From Emticicia sp. CRIBPO (lineage in GTDB: Bacteria; Bacteroidota; Bacteroidia; Cytophagales; Spirosomataceae): a DNA stretch of 64,000 nt. This document shows positions 35,070 through 45,307 of this stretch, piece by piece. The stretch spans positions 62,001 to 126,000 of the forward strand of contig NZ_JAAAKV010000009.1 of the NCBI RefSeq assembly GCF_009905725.1, in the 5' to 3' direction. Within the stretch, counting starts at the first letter, position 1; each line of letters opens with the position of its first letter. Made by a program: the position numbers and the translations under genes. The notes under the pieces were generated by a model. It did not search any database, had not been told where the DNA came from, and saw nothing but the letters and a program-made list of their open reading frames with translations.

Positions 35070-35102
35070 CCGCCACTTATCTTTTTTTATCCGCCACTTA
35101 TC
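35070..35102 (+). promoter_or_regulatory. Tandem 12-bp repeats upstream of the LytTR gene
   Basis: CCGCCACTTATC at 35070-35081 and again at 35091-35102, a 21-bp period (two helical turns), about 80 bases before the LytTR start. Two direct repeats at this spacing are the known target form of LytTR-domain proteins such as AgrA and AlgR. Confidence 0.55.
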
Positions 35103-35180
35103 GACTTATCCTATTCTATAAGATATAGAGCATCTATCTTGCAGTGTCGTTAAGGAAAAAACTTTCTAATAAACATTAAA

Positions 35181-35651
35181 ATGAACAGATTATTATTCAC
35201 AAAACCGTCAACAACCGGTAGTCCTTTCAGGCTGCCATCGGTTGGAACACTTTCGAAAGACTCCATCATGAAGATGAGAGTAGCCGGAAAAAGGAACATG
35301 ATTGATCTGAATGAAATCGTTTATATGAAGAGTGCAAAAAATTACACGATCTTCAAACTTAAGAACGGAAAAGAAATAATAAGCTCTAAAACTTTAAGAA
35401 TATTTGAAGACGAATTGAAAGAGGTTTCGAACTTCGTAAGGCCTCACAGATCATTTATGGTCAACTTCGATTACGTTGATGATTTGAAATTTAACTGTCG
35501 CGGTGGCGAATTATACATCGACGACGAAACAATATTTATCTCTCGTGGCAAAGCCGCCGACTTCAGAAGAAAATACAGGAGATTTTTAACTGCTACCGGC
35601 GAGAATGTTTATTCCACGATAAGATTAAAGACTAAACTGAGAGTGTCTTAA
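35181..35651 (+). CDS. Stand-alone LytTR DNA-binding regulator
   Basis: A 156-residue regulator consisting of a LytTR domain (about residues 34-137: MIDLNEIVYMKSAKNYTIFKLKNGKEIISSKTLRIFEDELKEVSNFVRPHRSFMVNFDYVDDL in pieces, with VRPHRSFMVN as signature) and no receiver or kinase domain. It therefore cannot be controlled by phosphorylation in the usual way. The preceding 180 bases contain no gene but hold a tandem 12-bp repeat at 21-bp spacing, suggesting autoregulation. A terminator follows. Confidence 0.9.
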   Translation: MNRLLFTKPSTTGSPFRLPSVGTLSKDSIMKMRVAGKRNMIDLNEIVYMKSAKNYTIFKLKNGKEIISSKTLRIFEDELKEVSNFVRPHRSFMVNFDYVDDLKFNCRGGELYIDDETIFISRGKAADFRRKYRRFLTATGENVYSTIRLKTKLRVS

Positions 35652-35695
35652 GAAGAGCACTTGTGGTTAATTTTTACTTTTTGGGTTGCGAATAA

Positions 35696-35722
35696 TAAAG
35701 TGCCGTTTCATTCGGCACTTTA
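35696..35722 (+). terminator. Terminator after the LytTR gene
   Basis: Stem TAAAGTGCCG / CGGCACTTTA with a 7-base loop, followed by a run of seven T on the plus strand. Confidence 0.9.
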
Positions 35723-35913
35723 TTTTTTTAAAAGAAATCTAACCGTTTATAAAGCATACGCTGCCAATTCCATAGAATTTCCCGCTAACCACTACTTTCT
35801 TCTGATATCCGTCCGGGGCAACCCCCTTTCCATTTTTAAGCAATCTGTTCGAATAGTAAAGAAATTTGCTTATGTTTGCTATAGAAAATACTCAGGTTTT
35901 TTATTTGTAGCCC

Positions 35914-37911
35914 ATGATTAAGATTGATACGCAGCAATCTTTGTTTGATATATGGAGAGAAAACCACTTTGAATTCAAAGAGGCCTATCAAAACCATAAT
36001 TCTTCGTTTGTCGCCTATCTGCTTCCTGAGATTGCAGTAGGTCTCAATGTGTTCGAAATACTTGAAATACTCCATAAAAGATTCGGAACCACCCGGGTGC
36101 AGGAAGCCCTCAATCCGGAATTTAAGGTCAAAAGTCCGGTCAGTCACCATATAGACGCGGAATGGATCAAAAAGGTCAATATGGTTGGGGTCAACATCCG
36201 GACCATCGGCAATTTTTTTAACCTGATCAAATACCTGTTGACCGTTCCCGAATCACAGAATTCGGTCCATATCCTTCCAATCTGGGAGCCGGGTGTGGTG
36301 GCCAGCCTTTACGGAAAAACCAGCTGGAACATCAATCCGGAGTTTTTCAGCCAGGAGTTAAAAAACGCCATCCCCTATCTTGATACCACCGAAAAACAAT
36401 TAAAAGTCGTTATCAACCTCATTCATTTAATGGGAAAAACTGTGGGTATGGACGTTATTCCGCATACCGACCGTTTTTCTGAAATGGTGCTTTCATATCC
36501 GAGGTTTTTTGAATGGGTAAAACGCGTAGGCGGAAGAATTTCTGAAATAAGTGATACGCTGCACAAGGAAATAGAGGAAATCATCTGGTTGTACCTTCAC
36601 CGCAACGGAACTGCGAATCAAACGCCTGTTTCTTATTCAAAAAACATCTTTTTTGACCCTGATATCCCCATCCTGACCGATGAGCAAAAATCAGAAATCC
36701 TTTTCGGAAAAAAAGAAGACCAGGCTCTAAGACTGAGAAGAAGGATAGAACTGATCCAGGAAATCATCGACCAGGGTTTTGAGACCTTACCGGTCACCAT
36801 GGCTCCGCCCTACCGGGGTCTGCACATCAATCCTGAAGATTTTGTCTACGATGAGAGGGGAAATAAATGGTATACTTATGAGTTTGACCATCCGGAACCG
36901 ATGTCAAGGGTGTTCGGTCCGCTGACCCGTTATAAATTTTACCTGCTAAAAGACGGTTCACAGGAGCTTGATTTTGACAGGCCTAACACTGTAGTATGGG
37001 ATTATGTCCAGAGGCAATACGCTCATTGTCAGCGGGAGTATAACTTTGATTTTATGCGGGGTGATATGGCCCACGTCCAACCCCGGAAAGACGGAGTTCC
37101 GGAAACGATCCCTGACTTTTATGATCCTCTGAGGAGTATCAAAGAGCATATTGTTAAGAATCAGGCTCCTTACTTCGGTTTTTTTGCAGAAACCTTCCTT
37201 GCTCCGGCGGACACCATGGGTTACGGAGATGAAAATGCCCACCTGGAAGCTATTCTGGCGGACTCAACCCTGGGAGATCTGCAATCTTCCGTGATTGGCG
37301 GTCGAGAGTTCATGGAAAAGCTTGATTATTATCATAAACTACTCAAAACCAGGTCATTTTCTCCGAATTACACCATGATAACGGGAGATAAAGACGATCC
37401 CCGTTTTGATGACTTTTATAGACAAGGGAATCACCTCAGGTTCTTTACCGGTTTATTCCTGACAGAAATGCCTTCTTACATGTCGTTGGGTTTTGAATGC
37501 AGAAACCTGCACCAGATCAGGGGTAAAAATGAAGAATATTCCAAACTTTATGTGTTTACGATCCATAACATCCATGATGCTGACAAAGTGACCACCGGGC
37601 CTTTTATCTGGGGAGGAAATCACGCCCAGTTTATGGAATTTACAGAGCTGAGACTGCTGGCTGAAGAAATATTGCCGGAAATCAACGCCCATCCGGTTTA
37701 CTGGATCAGCAGCCCCGGCAAAAACAATTTTCTGCTGATCTGGCAGGCGGGTCATTTTATTTTTGTGACCAATCAGCATCCTTCCCTTGGTATTGAGGAG
37801 CAAAACCTTCAACAGTTCGGTAATGCCCTGGATGGTTTTGAGATTATTTACAACTCTGAGCATTTTGTTAAGGGGTATGAATGCAGGATTTACAAAAGGA
37901 TAATTAACTAG
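35914..37911 (+). CDS. Divergent GH13-like (alpha-amylase-fold) protein
   Basis: A 665-residue cytosolic protein that I read as a remote GH13 TIM-barrel enzyme. HILPIWEPGVVASLYGKTSWNINPEF (119-144) matches the beta2/beta3 region, GMDVIPHTD (178-186) region I, FDFMRGDMAH (379-387) region II with the candidate nucleophile Asp384, GFFAETF (422-428) region III with candidate acid Glu426, and TGDKDDPRF region IV, then FLTEMPSYMSLGFECRN as the barrel end. Region I and IV histidines are changed, so the activity may differ. A C-terminal beta domain (about 545-665) fits domain C. The substrate is unknown; the gene stands alone after the LytTR terminator. Confidence 0.7.
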   Translation: MIKIDTQQSLFDIWRENHFEFKEAYQNHNSSFVAYLLPEIAVGLNVFEILEILHKRFGTTRVQEALNPEFKVKSPVSHHIDAEWIKKVNMVGVNIRTIGNFFNLIKYLLTVPESQNSVHILPIWEPGVVASLYGKTSWNINPEFFSQELKNAIPYLDTTEKQLKVVINLIHLMGKTVGMDVIPHTDRFSEMVLSYPRFFEWVKRVGGRISEISDTLHKEIEEIIWLYLHRNGTANQTPVSYSKNIFFDPDIPILTDEQKSEILFGKKEDQALRLRRRIELIQEIIDQGFETLPVTMAPPYRGLHINPEDFVYDERGNKWYTYEFDHPEPMSRVFGPLTRYKFYLLKDGSQELDFDRPNTVVWDYVQRQYAHCQREYNFDFMRGDMAHVQPRKDGVPETIPDFYDPLRSIKEHIVKNQAPYFGFFAETFLAPADTMGYGDENAHLEAILADSTLGDLQSSVIGGREFMEKLDYYHKLLKTRSFSPNYTMITGDKDDPRFDDFYRQGNHLRFFTGLFLTEMPSYMSLGFECRNLHQIRGKNEEYSKLYVFTIHNIHDADKVTTGPFIWGGNHAQFMEFTELRLLAEEILPEINAHPVYWISSPGKNNFLLIWQAGHFIFVTNQHPSLGIEEQNLQQFGNALDGFEIIYNSEHFVKGYECRIYKRIIN

Positions 37912-38340
37912 CCCATACACATACGAAATTATTGGAATTATTATAAACACCGGAGCATTTCATTTAAATCACAAGTCATCAGCAGAATGCCTCTCCCTCT
38001 TTTACCATTCTAAGTAATTTTCAAAGAAGCACCGTTGACAGAAGGTATAATTTGAAGTTTACAATTGAAAAATTCCAAGTTTCGGCACTATACAATAACA
38101 GTTTCAAATTTCAGCATAAAAATTATGGTTTAAGTGCCATAATCTTTAATTAAAATCTTGTAAATAAAGATTCTATGGTCTAAATTGCAGAAGAATTTAA
38201 CAGGCGTAAGCCTTAAAATAAAGATTTTTTCCTGACAAATTTAGTGAGCAAATAGGCCCGGCAGGTTTTTGTCGGGTTTTATTTTTAAAACAACTACCTT
38301 ATCAATCAGGAACTTAGGTCATTTTTCTTAACATTTGCAA
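37912..38340. other. AT-rich intergenic region before hisH
   Basis: The 430 bases carry no credible gene. A short GC hairpin with a T-rich tail (CCGGCAGG...TGTCGGG region, about 38257-38283) may be a terminator for the GH13-like gene or a leader element of the his operon. No His-rich leader peptide was found. Confidence 0.4.
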
Positions 38341-38952
38341 ATGGACAGTACTACAAAAAACACTCAAAAAGTAACCATAATTAAGTATAATGCGGGCAAT
38401 GTCATGTCAGTAATGTATGCCCTTGAAAGGATCGGGGCCGATTATGAACTCACCGACGACATTGAAAAAATACAAAAAGCGGACCGTATTATTTTTCCCG
38501 GCGTAGGCGAAGCCGCTTCGGCCATGAAAAGTATCCGTGAGAAAGAACTGGACAAACTGATTCCGACTTTAACCCAGCCATTTTTAGGCACTTGTGTGGG
38601 CATGCAGTTACTTTGTGCATTTTCTGAAGAGCGGGACACCGAATGTCTTGGTGTATTTGACATCCCTATTAAGAAATTCCCGAAAACTCCCGGATTTAAA
38701 ATTCCTCAGACCGGGTGGAATAACATTTCCAATCTCAGATCGCCTCTTTGCGAAGGTGTCAGAGAGCAGTCTTTTGTTTATTATAACCACGGTTATTACG
38801 CTCCTTTGTCAGAGTATACTGCAGGAACTACAGATTACATACTCCCCTATTCCGGGATATTACAAAAGGACAATTTTTACGCCTGCCAGTTCCATTCAGA
38901 AATCAGCGGTGATGTGGGAGAGCGTATATTTAGAAATTTTTTATCGATTTAA
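38341..38952 (+). CDS. hisH: Imidazole glycerol phosphate synthase, glutamine amidotransferase subunit
   Basis: Class I amidotransferase that releases ammonia from glutamine for HisF. 203 residues from the ATG at 38341 (a TTG two codons upstream is also open). The nucleophile is in PFLGTCVGMQLLC and the His/Glu pair in YACQFHSEISGDVG, where Ser replaces the more usual Pro. First gene of hisH-hisA-GNAT-hisF; it ends 12 bases before hisA. Confidence 0.95.
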   Translation: MDSTTKNTQKVTIIKYNAGNVMSVMYALERIGADYELTDDIEKIQKADRIIFPGVGEAASAMKSIREKELDKLIPTLTQPFLGTCVGMQLLCAFSEERDTECLGVFDIPIKKFPKTPGFKIPQTGWNNISNLRSPLCEGVREQSFVYYNHGYYAPLSEYTAGTTDYILPYSGILQKDNFYACQFHSEISGDVGERIFRNFLSI

Positions 38953-38964
38953 ATCAAAGAACGT

Positions 38965-39687
38965 ATGATTGAGATAATTCCCGCAATAGATATTATTGAT
39001 GGTAAGTGTGTCAGGTTGACCCAGGGTGATTACAGCCAGAAGAAAATCTACAATGAAAGCCCGCTTGAAGTGGCCAAAATGTTTGAAGATGCCGGCATAA
39101 AAAAACTGCACCTGGTAGATCTTGACGGGGCCAAGCAGAAAAAACTGATTAATCATAAGATACTGGAGTCAATCGCCTCAAAAACAGCCCTTAAAATTGA
39201 TTTCGGCGGGGGCATCCAGTCGGATGAAGCCATCAGCAAAGCGTTTGAATTCGGAGCTTCACAGGTGACGGGCGGCAGCATTGCCATCAAAAACCCTGAG
39301 CTGTTCCTATCCTGGCTGGAACAATACGGACCTGAAAAAATAATCCTGGGGGCAGATGCTAAAAATGAAAAGATAGCTGTAAGCGGCTGGGAAGAATCGA
39401 CCGAAGTCTGGATCTATGATTTCCTTGAGAAATATATCGCTGCGGGCATTCAATATACCATCAGCACGGACGTGGCAAAAGATGGTTTATTACAAGGCCC
39501 GTCTGTAGACCTGTACAAAAACATGCAGGACAGGTTTCCTGAGCTTAAGATCATTGCCAGTGGCGGAGTAAGCGGCATGAAAGACATTGAAGAACTTTCT
39601 GAACTCAACATTTATGGTGTCATTGTAGGTAAAGCCATTTATGAAGGCAGAATCAGCATGAAAGATATCGAATCGTTTTTAAACTGA
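38965..39687 (+). CDS. hisA: ProFAR isomerase
   Basis: Fourth step of histidine synthesis, opening the aminoaldose ring of ProFAR by an Amadori reaction in a (beta/alpha)8 barrel. 240 residues with the N-terminal PAIDIIDGKCVRLTQGDYSQKKIY (Asp8-type base), DFGGGIQSDEAISKAFEFGA and IASGGVSGMKDIEEL phosphate-binding turns. It lies between hisH and a GNAT gene in the his operon. Confidence 0.96.
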   Translation: MIEIIPAIDIIDGKCVRLTQGDYSQKKIYNESPLEVAKMFEDAGIKKLHLVDLDGAKQKKLINHKILESIASKTALKIDFGGGIQSDEAISKAFEFGASQVTGGSIAIKNPELFLSWLEQYGPEKIILGADAKNEKIAVSGWEESTEVWIYDFLEKYIAAGIQYTISTDVAKDGLLQGPSVDLYKNMQDRFPELKIIASGGVSGMKDIEELSELNIYGVIVGKAIYEGRISMKDIESFLN

Positions 39688-39689
39688 TC

Positions 39690-40148
39690 ATGAAAACCTA
39701 TCAATTTAACAAAGGGGCCTATCAGATTTCGACAGACAAGAGTTTGCTTGATTTTGAAGTCATTCATAACTTTCTGAAAACCAGTTACTGGTCGGAAAAC
39801 ATTCCTATGGAAATAGTCAGATCAGCTGCTCAGCATTCGCTCGCTTTTGGGATATACCTTGAGAATCACCAGGTAGGATATGCGAGGATTATCAGTGATT
39901 TTACGACATTTGCTTACCTGGCCGATGTATTTGTTCTTGAATCCGAACGAAACAAGGGACTTTCCAAATGGCTGATGGAATGCATCATGAGCATTCCGGA
40001 ACTTCAGGGACTGAGAAGATGGAGCCTGGCCACAAGAGATGCCCATGGATTGTATGCTCAGTTTGGTTTTAGTCCTTTGAAAACACCTGAGAGTTTCATG
40101 GAGATAGCCCGGCCGGATATATATAAAAATAACACAGATGCTAACTAA
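39690..40148 (+). CDS. GNAT N-acetyltransferase embedded in the his operon
   Basis: A 152-residue GNAT protein: [39 protein letters not shown] (about residues 53-92) contains the acetyl-CoA loop in variant form (RNKGLSKW), followed by [19 protein letters not shown]. It starts 2 bases after hisA and overlaps hisF by 11 bases, so it is translated as part of the operon. The acceptor is unknown; position suggests either a link to histidine metabolism or a passenger. Confidence 0.9.
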   Translation: MKTYQFNKGAYQISTDKSLLDFEVIHNFLKTSYWSENIPMEIVRSAAQHSLAFGIYLENHQVGYARIISDFTTFAYLADVFVLESERNKGLSKWLMECIMSIPELQGLRRWSLATRDAHGLYAQFGFSPLKTPESFMEIARPDIYKNNTDAN

Positions 40149-40893
40149 AAGAATTATACCCTGCCTCGACATCAAAGACGGCAGAACAGTAAAAGGCACC
40201 AATTTCATTAACCTGAGAGATGCCGGAGACCCGGTTGAACTGGCAGCTGAATATGCGGCCCAGGGAGCCGACGAACTGGTATTCCTGGACATTACCGCCA
40301 CAGTAGAAGATCGTAAAACCCTGCTCGACCTTGTAAGCCGGGTGGCCCATACCATCAACATCCCCTTTTGCGTGGGTGGTGGCATCGGGACTGTCCATGA
40401 TGTCTCCAAATTACTCAATGCCGGAGCCGACAAAATCTCCATCAACTCTTCCGCAGTCAGAAACCCGGAGGTTATTTCTGAAATGGCCAGGGAATTTGGC
40501 AGTCAGTGCATTGTGGTGGCCATAGACACACGTAATGTCGACGGCACGGACATTGTTCACACCCATGGAGGCCGTAAGCCCACAGAGCTTAAAACGATTG
40601 AATGGGCCAGAGAAGTGGAAAACCTCGGAGCCGGGGAATTACTCCTGACTTCAATGGACGCCGATGGTACAAAAAACGGTTTTGCCAATCAACTGACCGC
40701 CATTATTTCCGGGAATGCTGGTATCCCGGTGATAGCTTCAGGCGGAGCGGGCAGCAAAGAACACTTTTACGATGTATTTACAGAAGGCCGGGCAGATGCC
40801 GGACTGGCGGCCAGTATTTTTCACTTCAGAGAAATCGGGATACCCGAGCTCAAAAACTTCCTGATTGAAAAAGGAATTCCGATAAGATATTAA
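40138..40893 (+). CDS. hisF: Imidazole glycerol phosphate synthase, cyclase subunit
   Basis: Cyclase partner of HisH that forms imidazole glycerol phosphate and AICAR. 251 residues, (beta/alpha)8 barrel with catalytic Asp in [19 protein letters not shown] and the second Asp in [42 protein letters not shown] and [15 protein letters not shown] bind phosphate. Begins inside the GNAT gene. No hisI/hisE follows, so the last step of the block is elsewhere. Confidence 0.97.
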   Translation: MLTKRIIPCLDIKDGRTVKGTNFINLRDAGDPVELAAEYAAQGADELVFLDITATVEDRKTLLDLVSRVAHTINIPFCVGGGIGTVHDVSKLLNAGADKISINSSAVRNPEVISEMAREFGSQCIVVAIDTRNVDGTDIVHTHGGRKPTELKTIEWAREVENLGAGELLLTSMDADGTKNGFANQLTAIISGNAGIPVIASGGAGSKEHFYDVFTEGRADAGLAASIFHFREIGIPELKNFLIEKGIPIRY

Positions 40894-41035
40894 CGAAGGA
40901 GTCTGACATTTTGCCTGCATTTTTGTCAGTGGCATAATACTTGACTATTATTTTATCCGATTTTATTTGATTAGTGATGGTGTTTGTGTAGATTCACAAT
41001 GACAATCTGACACATTCCATATAAATTTTCCTGAG

Positions 41036-43531
41036 ATGCTGGATTTAGATATATTAAGAAGATTAGGGCAAAATTCCCCTAATACAGAAAGTCTGGAGAT
41101 GATAGAAATTGCATCCCCCGACGAAGTGATGGAAGATACCGGAAATCTCCCTCAGGAATTGTCAATTTTACCACTGAGAAATACCGTTTTGTTCCCGGGT
41201 ATTGTTATTCCGGTAACGGTAACCAGAACCAAGGGTATCAGGCTGGTAAAAAAAGCTTACCGTGGTGACCGGACACTGGGTATCGTATCCCAGGTCAGAC
41301 AAACCAAGGAAGAGCCTACTCCCGAAGATCTTTACAAAGTAGGAACAATTGGTAATATCCTGAAAATGATCGTTTTGCCGGACGGCAACGTGACCATTAT
41401 CCTTCAGGGCAGAAGAAGATTCCAGATCAATGATTTTGTCAAGGAAAATCCTTACCTGATTGCCAATGTAAGTTATATTGAAGATAACTTTCCGAATCCG
41501 CGTAAGAAAGAAACCAAGGCCCTGATACAAAGCCTCAAGGAAGCGGCCCTGAACATTCTCAATCTCAATCCTGAGATTCCGAGAGATGCCCAGATTGCGA
41601 TCAACAATATCGACAGTCCTAATTTCCTGACCCATTTCCTTTCTTCCAACCTGAACATCGGTATTGCTGAAAAGCAGTTGCTGCTTGAAACCTTTGACGG
41701 CAATGAACAGGCCCACAAGCTTCTGGAACACATGATGAAGGAAGTGCAGGTGCTGGAAATCAAAAAAGACATTCAAAGCAAGGCAAGCTCTGATATTGAT
41801 CAGCAGCAACGTGAATATTATTTAAGACAGCAGATCAAAGTGCTCCAGGAAGAACTGGGCGTAGAGAGCCCGGATCAGGAAGTGGAGAAACTCAGAATGA
41901 AAGGGGCCAAGAAGAAATGGAGCCCTGAAGTAAACGAGCACTTCAACAAAGAGCTGAATAAAATTGTGAGGATGAACTCTATGGCCCCTGAATATGGCGT
42001 GGCTTTGGGTTATGCAGAGCTGCTGGTTGATCTTCCGTGGAATGAATACAGCAAAGACAATTTCTCGCTGGCCAGAGCCAAGAAAATATTGGATGAAGAC
42101 CACTTCGGCCTCAAAAAAGTAAAAGAGAGAATCATCGAATACCTGGCGGTGCTGAAGCTCAGAAATGACATGAAAGCCCCGCTCCTGTGCCTTTATGGCC
42201 CTCCGGGTGTGGGTAAGACCTCACTGGGCAAATCGATAGCCAAAGCATTGGGCAGGGAATACATCAGGATGGCCCTGGGTGGTGTGCATGACGAAGCTGA
42301 AATACGCGGACACCGTAAAACCTACATCGGTGCCATGCCGGGTAAAGTCATTCAGAACATTCAGAAAGCCAAAAGCGGCAACCCCGTTTTTATCCTGGAC
42401 GAAATCGATAAAATTTCGAGGGATTTACGTGGCGATCCTTCAAGTGCTTTGCTTGAGGTACTGGACCCTGAACAAAACAGTGCTTTTAAAGACAACTACC
42501 TTGAGGTAGAATACGACCTTTCCAAGGTTCTGTTCATTGCCACTGCCAATTCACTTGACACCATACAACCTGCCTTGAGAGACAGGATGGAGATCATTGA
42601 ACTGAGCGGTTATACCGTCGAAGAAAAGCTGGAAATCGCTAAAAGGCACTTACTGCCGAAGCAGATAACCCAACACGGTCTGACACCCAAGCTGATCAAG
42701 ATGACCAACGGGGCTATTGTCAAGCTGATTGAAGGTTATACCAGGGAATCAGGCGTTAGAGCCCTGGAGCAGAAAATAGGAAGCGTGGTAAGGAAAATAG
42801 CCAAATCCATTGCGATGGAGGAAGAGTACAATCCGAACATCAAAGAAGAGGATATTGAAAGACTGCTGGGCAATCCTGTTTTTGACAAGGACCTGTATGA
42901 GGGCAATGAGCTTGCCGGAGTCGTTACAGGCCTTGCCTGGACGCCTGTAGGTGGTGACATCCTGTTTATAGAATCAAATCTGAGCAAAGGAAAAGGTGTG
43001 CTGACGCTGTCCGGACAGTTGGGTGATGTCATGAAGGAATCGGCTGTCACAGCCCTTTCATTTCTGAAATCACATGCCGAAGACATCCATATTGATTACA
43101 GGGTTTTCAGCAACTATGACCTGCACATTCACGTGCCCCAGGGGGCGGTGCCTAAAGACGGCCCGTCAGCAGGGATCACGATGCTGGTCTCGATGGCTTC
43201 CATATTTACGCAGAGGAAGATCAAAAAGAACATTGCCATGACGGGTGAAATTACACTCAGAGGCAAGGTGCTTCCGGTGGGTGGTATCAAAGAGAAAATT
43301 CTGGCCGCCAAAAGAGCCAACATCAAAGAGATCATCATGTGCTATAAAAATGAGAAAGATGTGATTGAAATCGGCGAGGAGTATACCAAAGGACTGACAT
43401 TCCATTATGTCAACTACGTGGAAGAAGTATTGGAAGTGGCTCTATTGAAAGATAAGGTCGCCAAACCGATCAGCTTCAGCTTCCCGGATGAACCTAAAAA
43501 AGAACCGGAAAGTTTACTGAGGGTAATGTAA
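41036..43531 (+). CDS. lon: Lon ATP-dependent protease
   Basis: Cytosolic AAA+ serine-lysine protease, 831 residues. N-terminal LAN domain (about 40-245, starting [21 protein letters not shown]), coiled-coil region with [19 protein letters not shown], Walker [14 protein letters not shown], Walker [13 protein letters not shown], and C-terminal proteolytic domain with the Ser in [11 protein letters not shown] and the Lys in [13 protein letters not shown]. The 140-base gap before it shows an interrupted dyad CTGACA...TGTCAG (40902-40928) but no firm promoter. A strong terminator follows. Confidence 0.97.
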   Translation: MLDLDILRRLGQNSPNTESLEMIEIASPDEVMEDTGNLPQELSILPLRNTVLFPGIVIPVTVTRTKGIRLVKKAYRGDRTLGIVSQVRQTKEEPTPEDLYKVGTIGNILKMIVLPDGNVTIILQGRRRFQINDFVKENPYLIANVSYIEDNFPNPRKKETKALIQSLKEAALNILNLNPEIPRDAQIAINNIDSPNFLTHFLSSNLNIGIAEKQLLLETFDGNEQAHKLLEHMMKEVQVLEIKKDIQSKASSDIDQQQREYYLRQQIKVLQEELGVESPDQEVEKLRMKGAKKKWSPEVNEHFNKELNKIVRMNSMAPEYGVALGYAELLVDLPWNEYSKDNFSLARAKKILDEDHFGLKKVKERIIEYLAVLKLRNDMKAPLLCLYGPPGVGKTSLGKSIAKALGREYIRMALGGVHDEAEIRGHRKTYIGAMPGKVIQNIQKAKSGNPVFILDEIDKISRDLRGDPSSALLEVLDPEQNSAFKDNYLEVEYDLSKVLFIATANSLDTIQPALRDRMEIIELSGYTVEEKLEIAKRHLLPKQITQHGLTPKLIKMTNGAIVKLIEGYTRESGVRALEQKIGSVVRKIAKSIAMEEEYNPNIKEEDIERLLGNPVFDKDLYEGNELAGVVTGLAWTPVGGDILFIESNLSKGKGVLTLSGQLGDVMKESAVTALSFLKSHAEDIHIDYRVFSNYDLHIHVPQGAVPKDGPSAGITMLVSMASIFTQRKIKKNIAMTGEITLRGKVLPVGGIKEKILAAKRANIKEIIMCYKNEKDVIEIGEEYTKGLTFHYVNYVEEVLEVALLKDKVAKPISFSFPDEPKKEPESLLRVM

Positions 43532-43596
43532 AATCAAGTTGAAATACCTCCTGTAACTCAAATAGGACAGGAATAAACTTTCAATAGTATAATTAA

Positions 43597-43633
43597 AAAA
43601 GACGGAAACGGCAAAATGCCGTTTCCGTCTTTT
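43597..43633 (+). terminator. lon terminator
   Basis: Perfect 17-bp stem AAAAGACGGAAACGGCA / complement with an AAA loop, 65 bases past the lon stop, T-rich 3' side. Confidence 0.92.
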
Positions 43634-43959
43634 GCTTTTACTCCTATAATAGAGCTTTCACATTTGCCGGGAAGCCTTTTTATTCCGTTCAAAAGTCCTT
43701 CATAAAGTCTATGTAAATACGTTTATTATTTTATTCACTATTTGAGCGAAAAAATTTAATAATCTGTGACTTATGATTAATTTCGCGTCACAAAATGTAG
43801 AACTTTTCATGAGATGAGAGAAATATCACCGGGCGATACATTTTCTTAAAGAAATTAAAAGAGAGCAACATGGCTCCTTTAAAACACTTTAAACCAGCCG
43901 GTTATACTGAAAAACATTTCATTAATTAAATCCGATCCGTTTGGCGAGCAAAGTCCAGT
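43634..43959. other. Intergenic region upstream of the GT-C-like gene
   Basis: About 325 AT-rich bases without a credible gene. A 19-codon frame (43870-43929) and a TGTGAC...GTCACA dyad (43765-43792) are the only notable structures; neither is convincing. Confidence 0.4.
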
Positions 43960-45231
43960 ATGACAATAATTACCGTTTTTTACCTCAAGTTACTTATATC
44001 TTTTGTTTTATCAGCAGCTATATTTGTAATTATCAATAAATCAGAGCTTTTCGCAAAATGGCAAAATAAAGGCGATAAAACAGTCATCATTTCTTCTTTT
44101 ATTCTATCCAGGTTCATACCATGGGTAGTGATCTTCGTGATTGCCAACGAAGACCCGCGTGGAGATATCCCATTCTTCTTCTATAAAGCAGAGGCCGTCA
44201 TAAAAGGGGGTTTTGTGTACCGTGATTTCTGGTCTTATCACGCCCCGCTTTATGCCTATATTATCAGTTTACCCGTCTGGATATGGTATAATTCCAAAGC
44301 GATCGTTCTCTTTATGATCCTGACAGAAGGAGCCATTTTGTGGCTGACCTATGATACTTACAAAGCCAGGAATCCGAAGGCCCTGCAGTTGGCTGTGATT
44401 TATTTCCTTCTCCCGGCCAGTTTTGTGAATACCCTCATCGGCGGACAGGAAGAGGTGTGGTTCTGGGGGATAGCCTTACTGATGTGGCGTCTTACGCTCA
44501 AAAAGAACGAAAACTATGAAGTTGGTCTCGGGCTTCTGTTTGCCATTGCCTTGCTCACCATCAAAATCACTTTTGTACTCCTGTTGCCTGCGGTACTGGT
44601 TATGGTCAGAAAACCATGGAAAATGCTTGCTGTTATGGCCGCCATAGGGCTTCCGGTTATTGCCCTGCTGTATTGGAAAATCGGGACGCTGTTTCTGATG
44701 CCGATTCAGCATACCGAGCAACTAATGACTCCGAATCTTTTCTCTGTCAGCCGCCCATTTATTGAAACATTTGTCCATATCAGCGAAAAGAAATCAACCA
44801 TGGTCAATTGGCTGGGGCTTCTGTTCACTGTCTTTATTCCCGTTTTCATGGCCGTCAAGGCAAAGAAACGACACATCAGCGAGATATTGCCGGGTATATT
44901 TATAGCGTGTTTCAGCTCCATGGTAATATTTCAGGCAAGTGCAATCAGTGCTTACCTGATCGCCTTTCTTATGACCGTTCTTTTTGAAATCATCGACATC
45001 CGGAAAACCTGGCCGATGCTTATACTTCTTTGCATAAACGTACTTACAATAGCCCAGCCCTTTGTCTGGGTTTATCTGAAACAACCGGCTTATACTTCCT
45101 TCAGCATGTTTAGTAACCCCCATTTCTTGTTTGAATATATCCTTCAGATACTGAATGTGGCTGGATTTGCCTGGATTCTTTACAAGGTTTACCAGCATGT
45201 TGTTTACGGAAAAAGTAAGCAGTTAATCTGA
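43960..45231 (+). CDS. Polytopic GT-C-like membrane protein
   Basis: A 423-residue integral membrane protein with about ten to eleven helices. The first periplasmic loop has the GT-C-like pattern DIPFFFYKAEAVIKGGFVYRDFWSYHAPLYAYI (about residues 69-102) and the following loop NTLIGGQEEVWFWGIALLMW. This resembles polyprenol-phosphate sugar transferases of the ArnT/PMT or DUF2029 type. It may transfer a sugar from a lipid carrier at the outer face of the inner membrane. It is isolated, with no glycan cluster around it, so the acceptor cannot be guessed. Confidence 0.7.
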   Translation: MTIITVFYLKLLISFVLSAAIFVIINKSELFAKWQNKGDKTVIISSFILSRFIPWVVIFVIANEDPRGDIPFFFYKAEAVIKGGFVYRDFWSYHAPLYAYIISLPVWIWYNSKAIVLFMILTEGAILWLTYDTYKARNPKALQLAVIYFLLPASFVNTLIGGQEEVWFWGIALLMWRLTLKKNENYEVGLGLLFAIALLTIKITFVLLLPAVLVMVRKPWKMLAVMAAIGLPVIALLYWKIGTLFLMPIQHTEQLMTPNLFSVSRPFIETFVHISEKKSTMVNWLGLLFTVFIPVFMAVKAKKRHISEILPGIFIACFSSMVIFQASAISAYLIAFLMTVLFEIIDIRKTWPMLILLCINVLTIAQPFVWVYLKQPAYTSFSMFSNPHFLFEYILQILNVAGFAWILYKVYQHVVYGKSKQLI

Positions 45232-45281
45232 TTATCAGCAGAGTATACAGATAAGCCGGCAGAGATTATATATCCGTATTC

Positions 45282-45307
45282 AAGGAATCAAGACTGCTTG
45301 ATTCCTT
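45282..45307. terminator. Hairpin after the GT-C-like gene
   Basis: Perfect 11-bp stem AAGGAATCAAG / CTTGATTCCTT with ACTG loop, 50 bases past the stop. The T-run begins only about 20 bases later, so termination is likely but not certain. Confidence 0.6.

Noticed and set aside
40930-40945. Sigma-54-like TGGCAT-N5-TTGAC before lon
   Set aside because: The invariant GC of the -12 element is GA here and no sigma-54 activator is in the window.
43765-43792. TGTGAC...GTCACA dyad before the GT-C-like gene
   Set aside because: The 16-base gap does not fit CRP/FNR spacing and six-base arms are expected by chance in this much sequence.
43870-43929. 19-codon frame MAPLKHFK...
   Set aside because: Too short, no signal peptide or leader-peptide logic, no conserved context.
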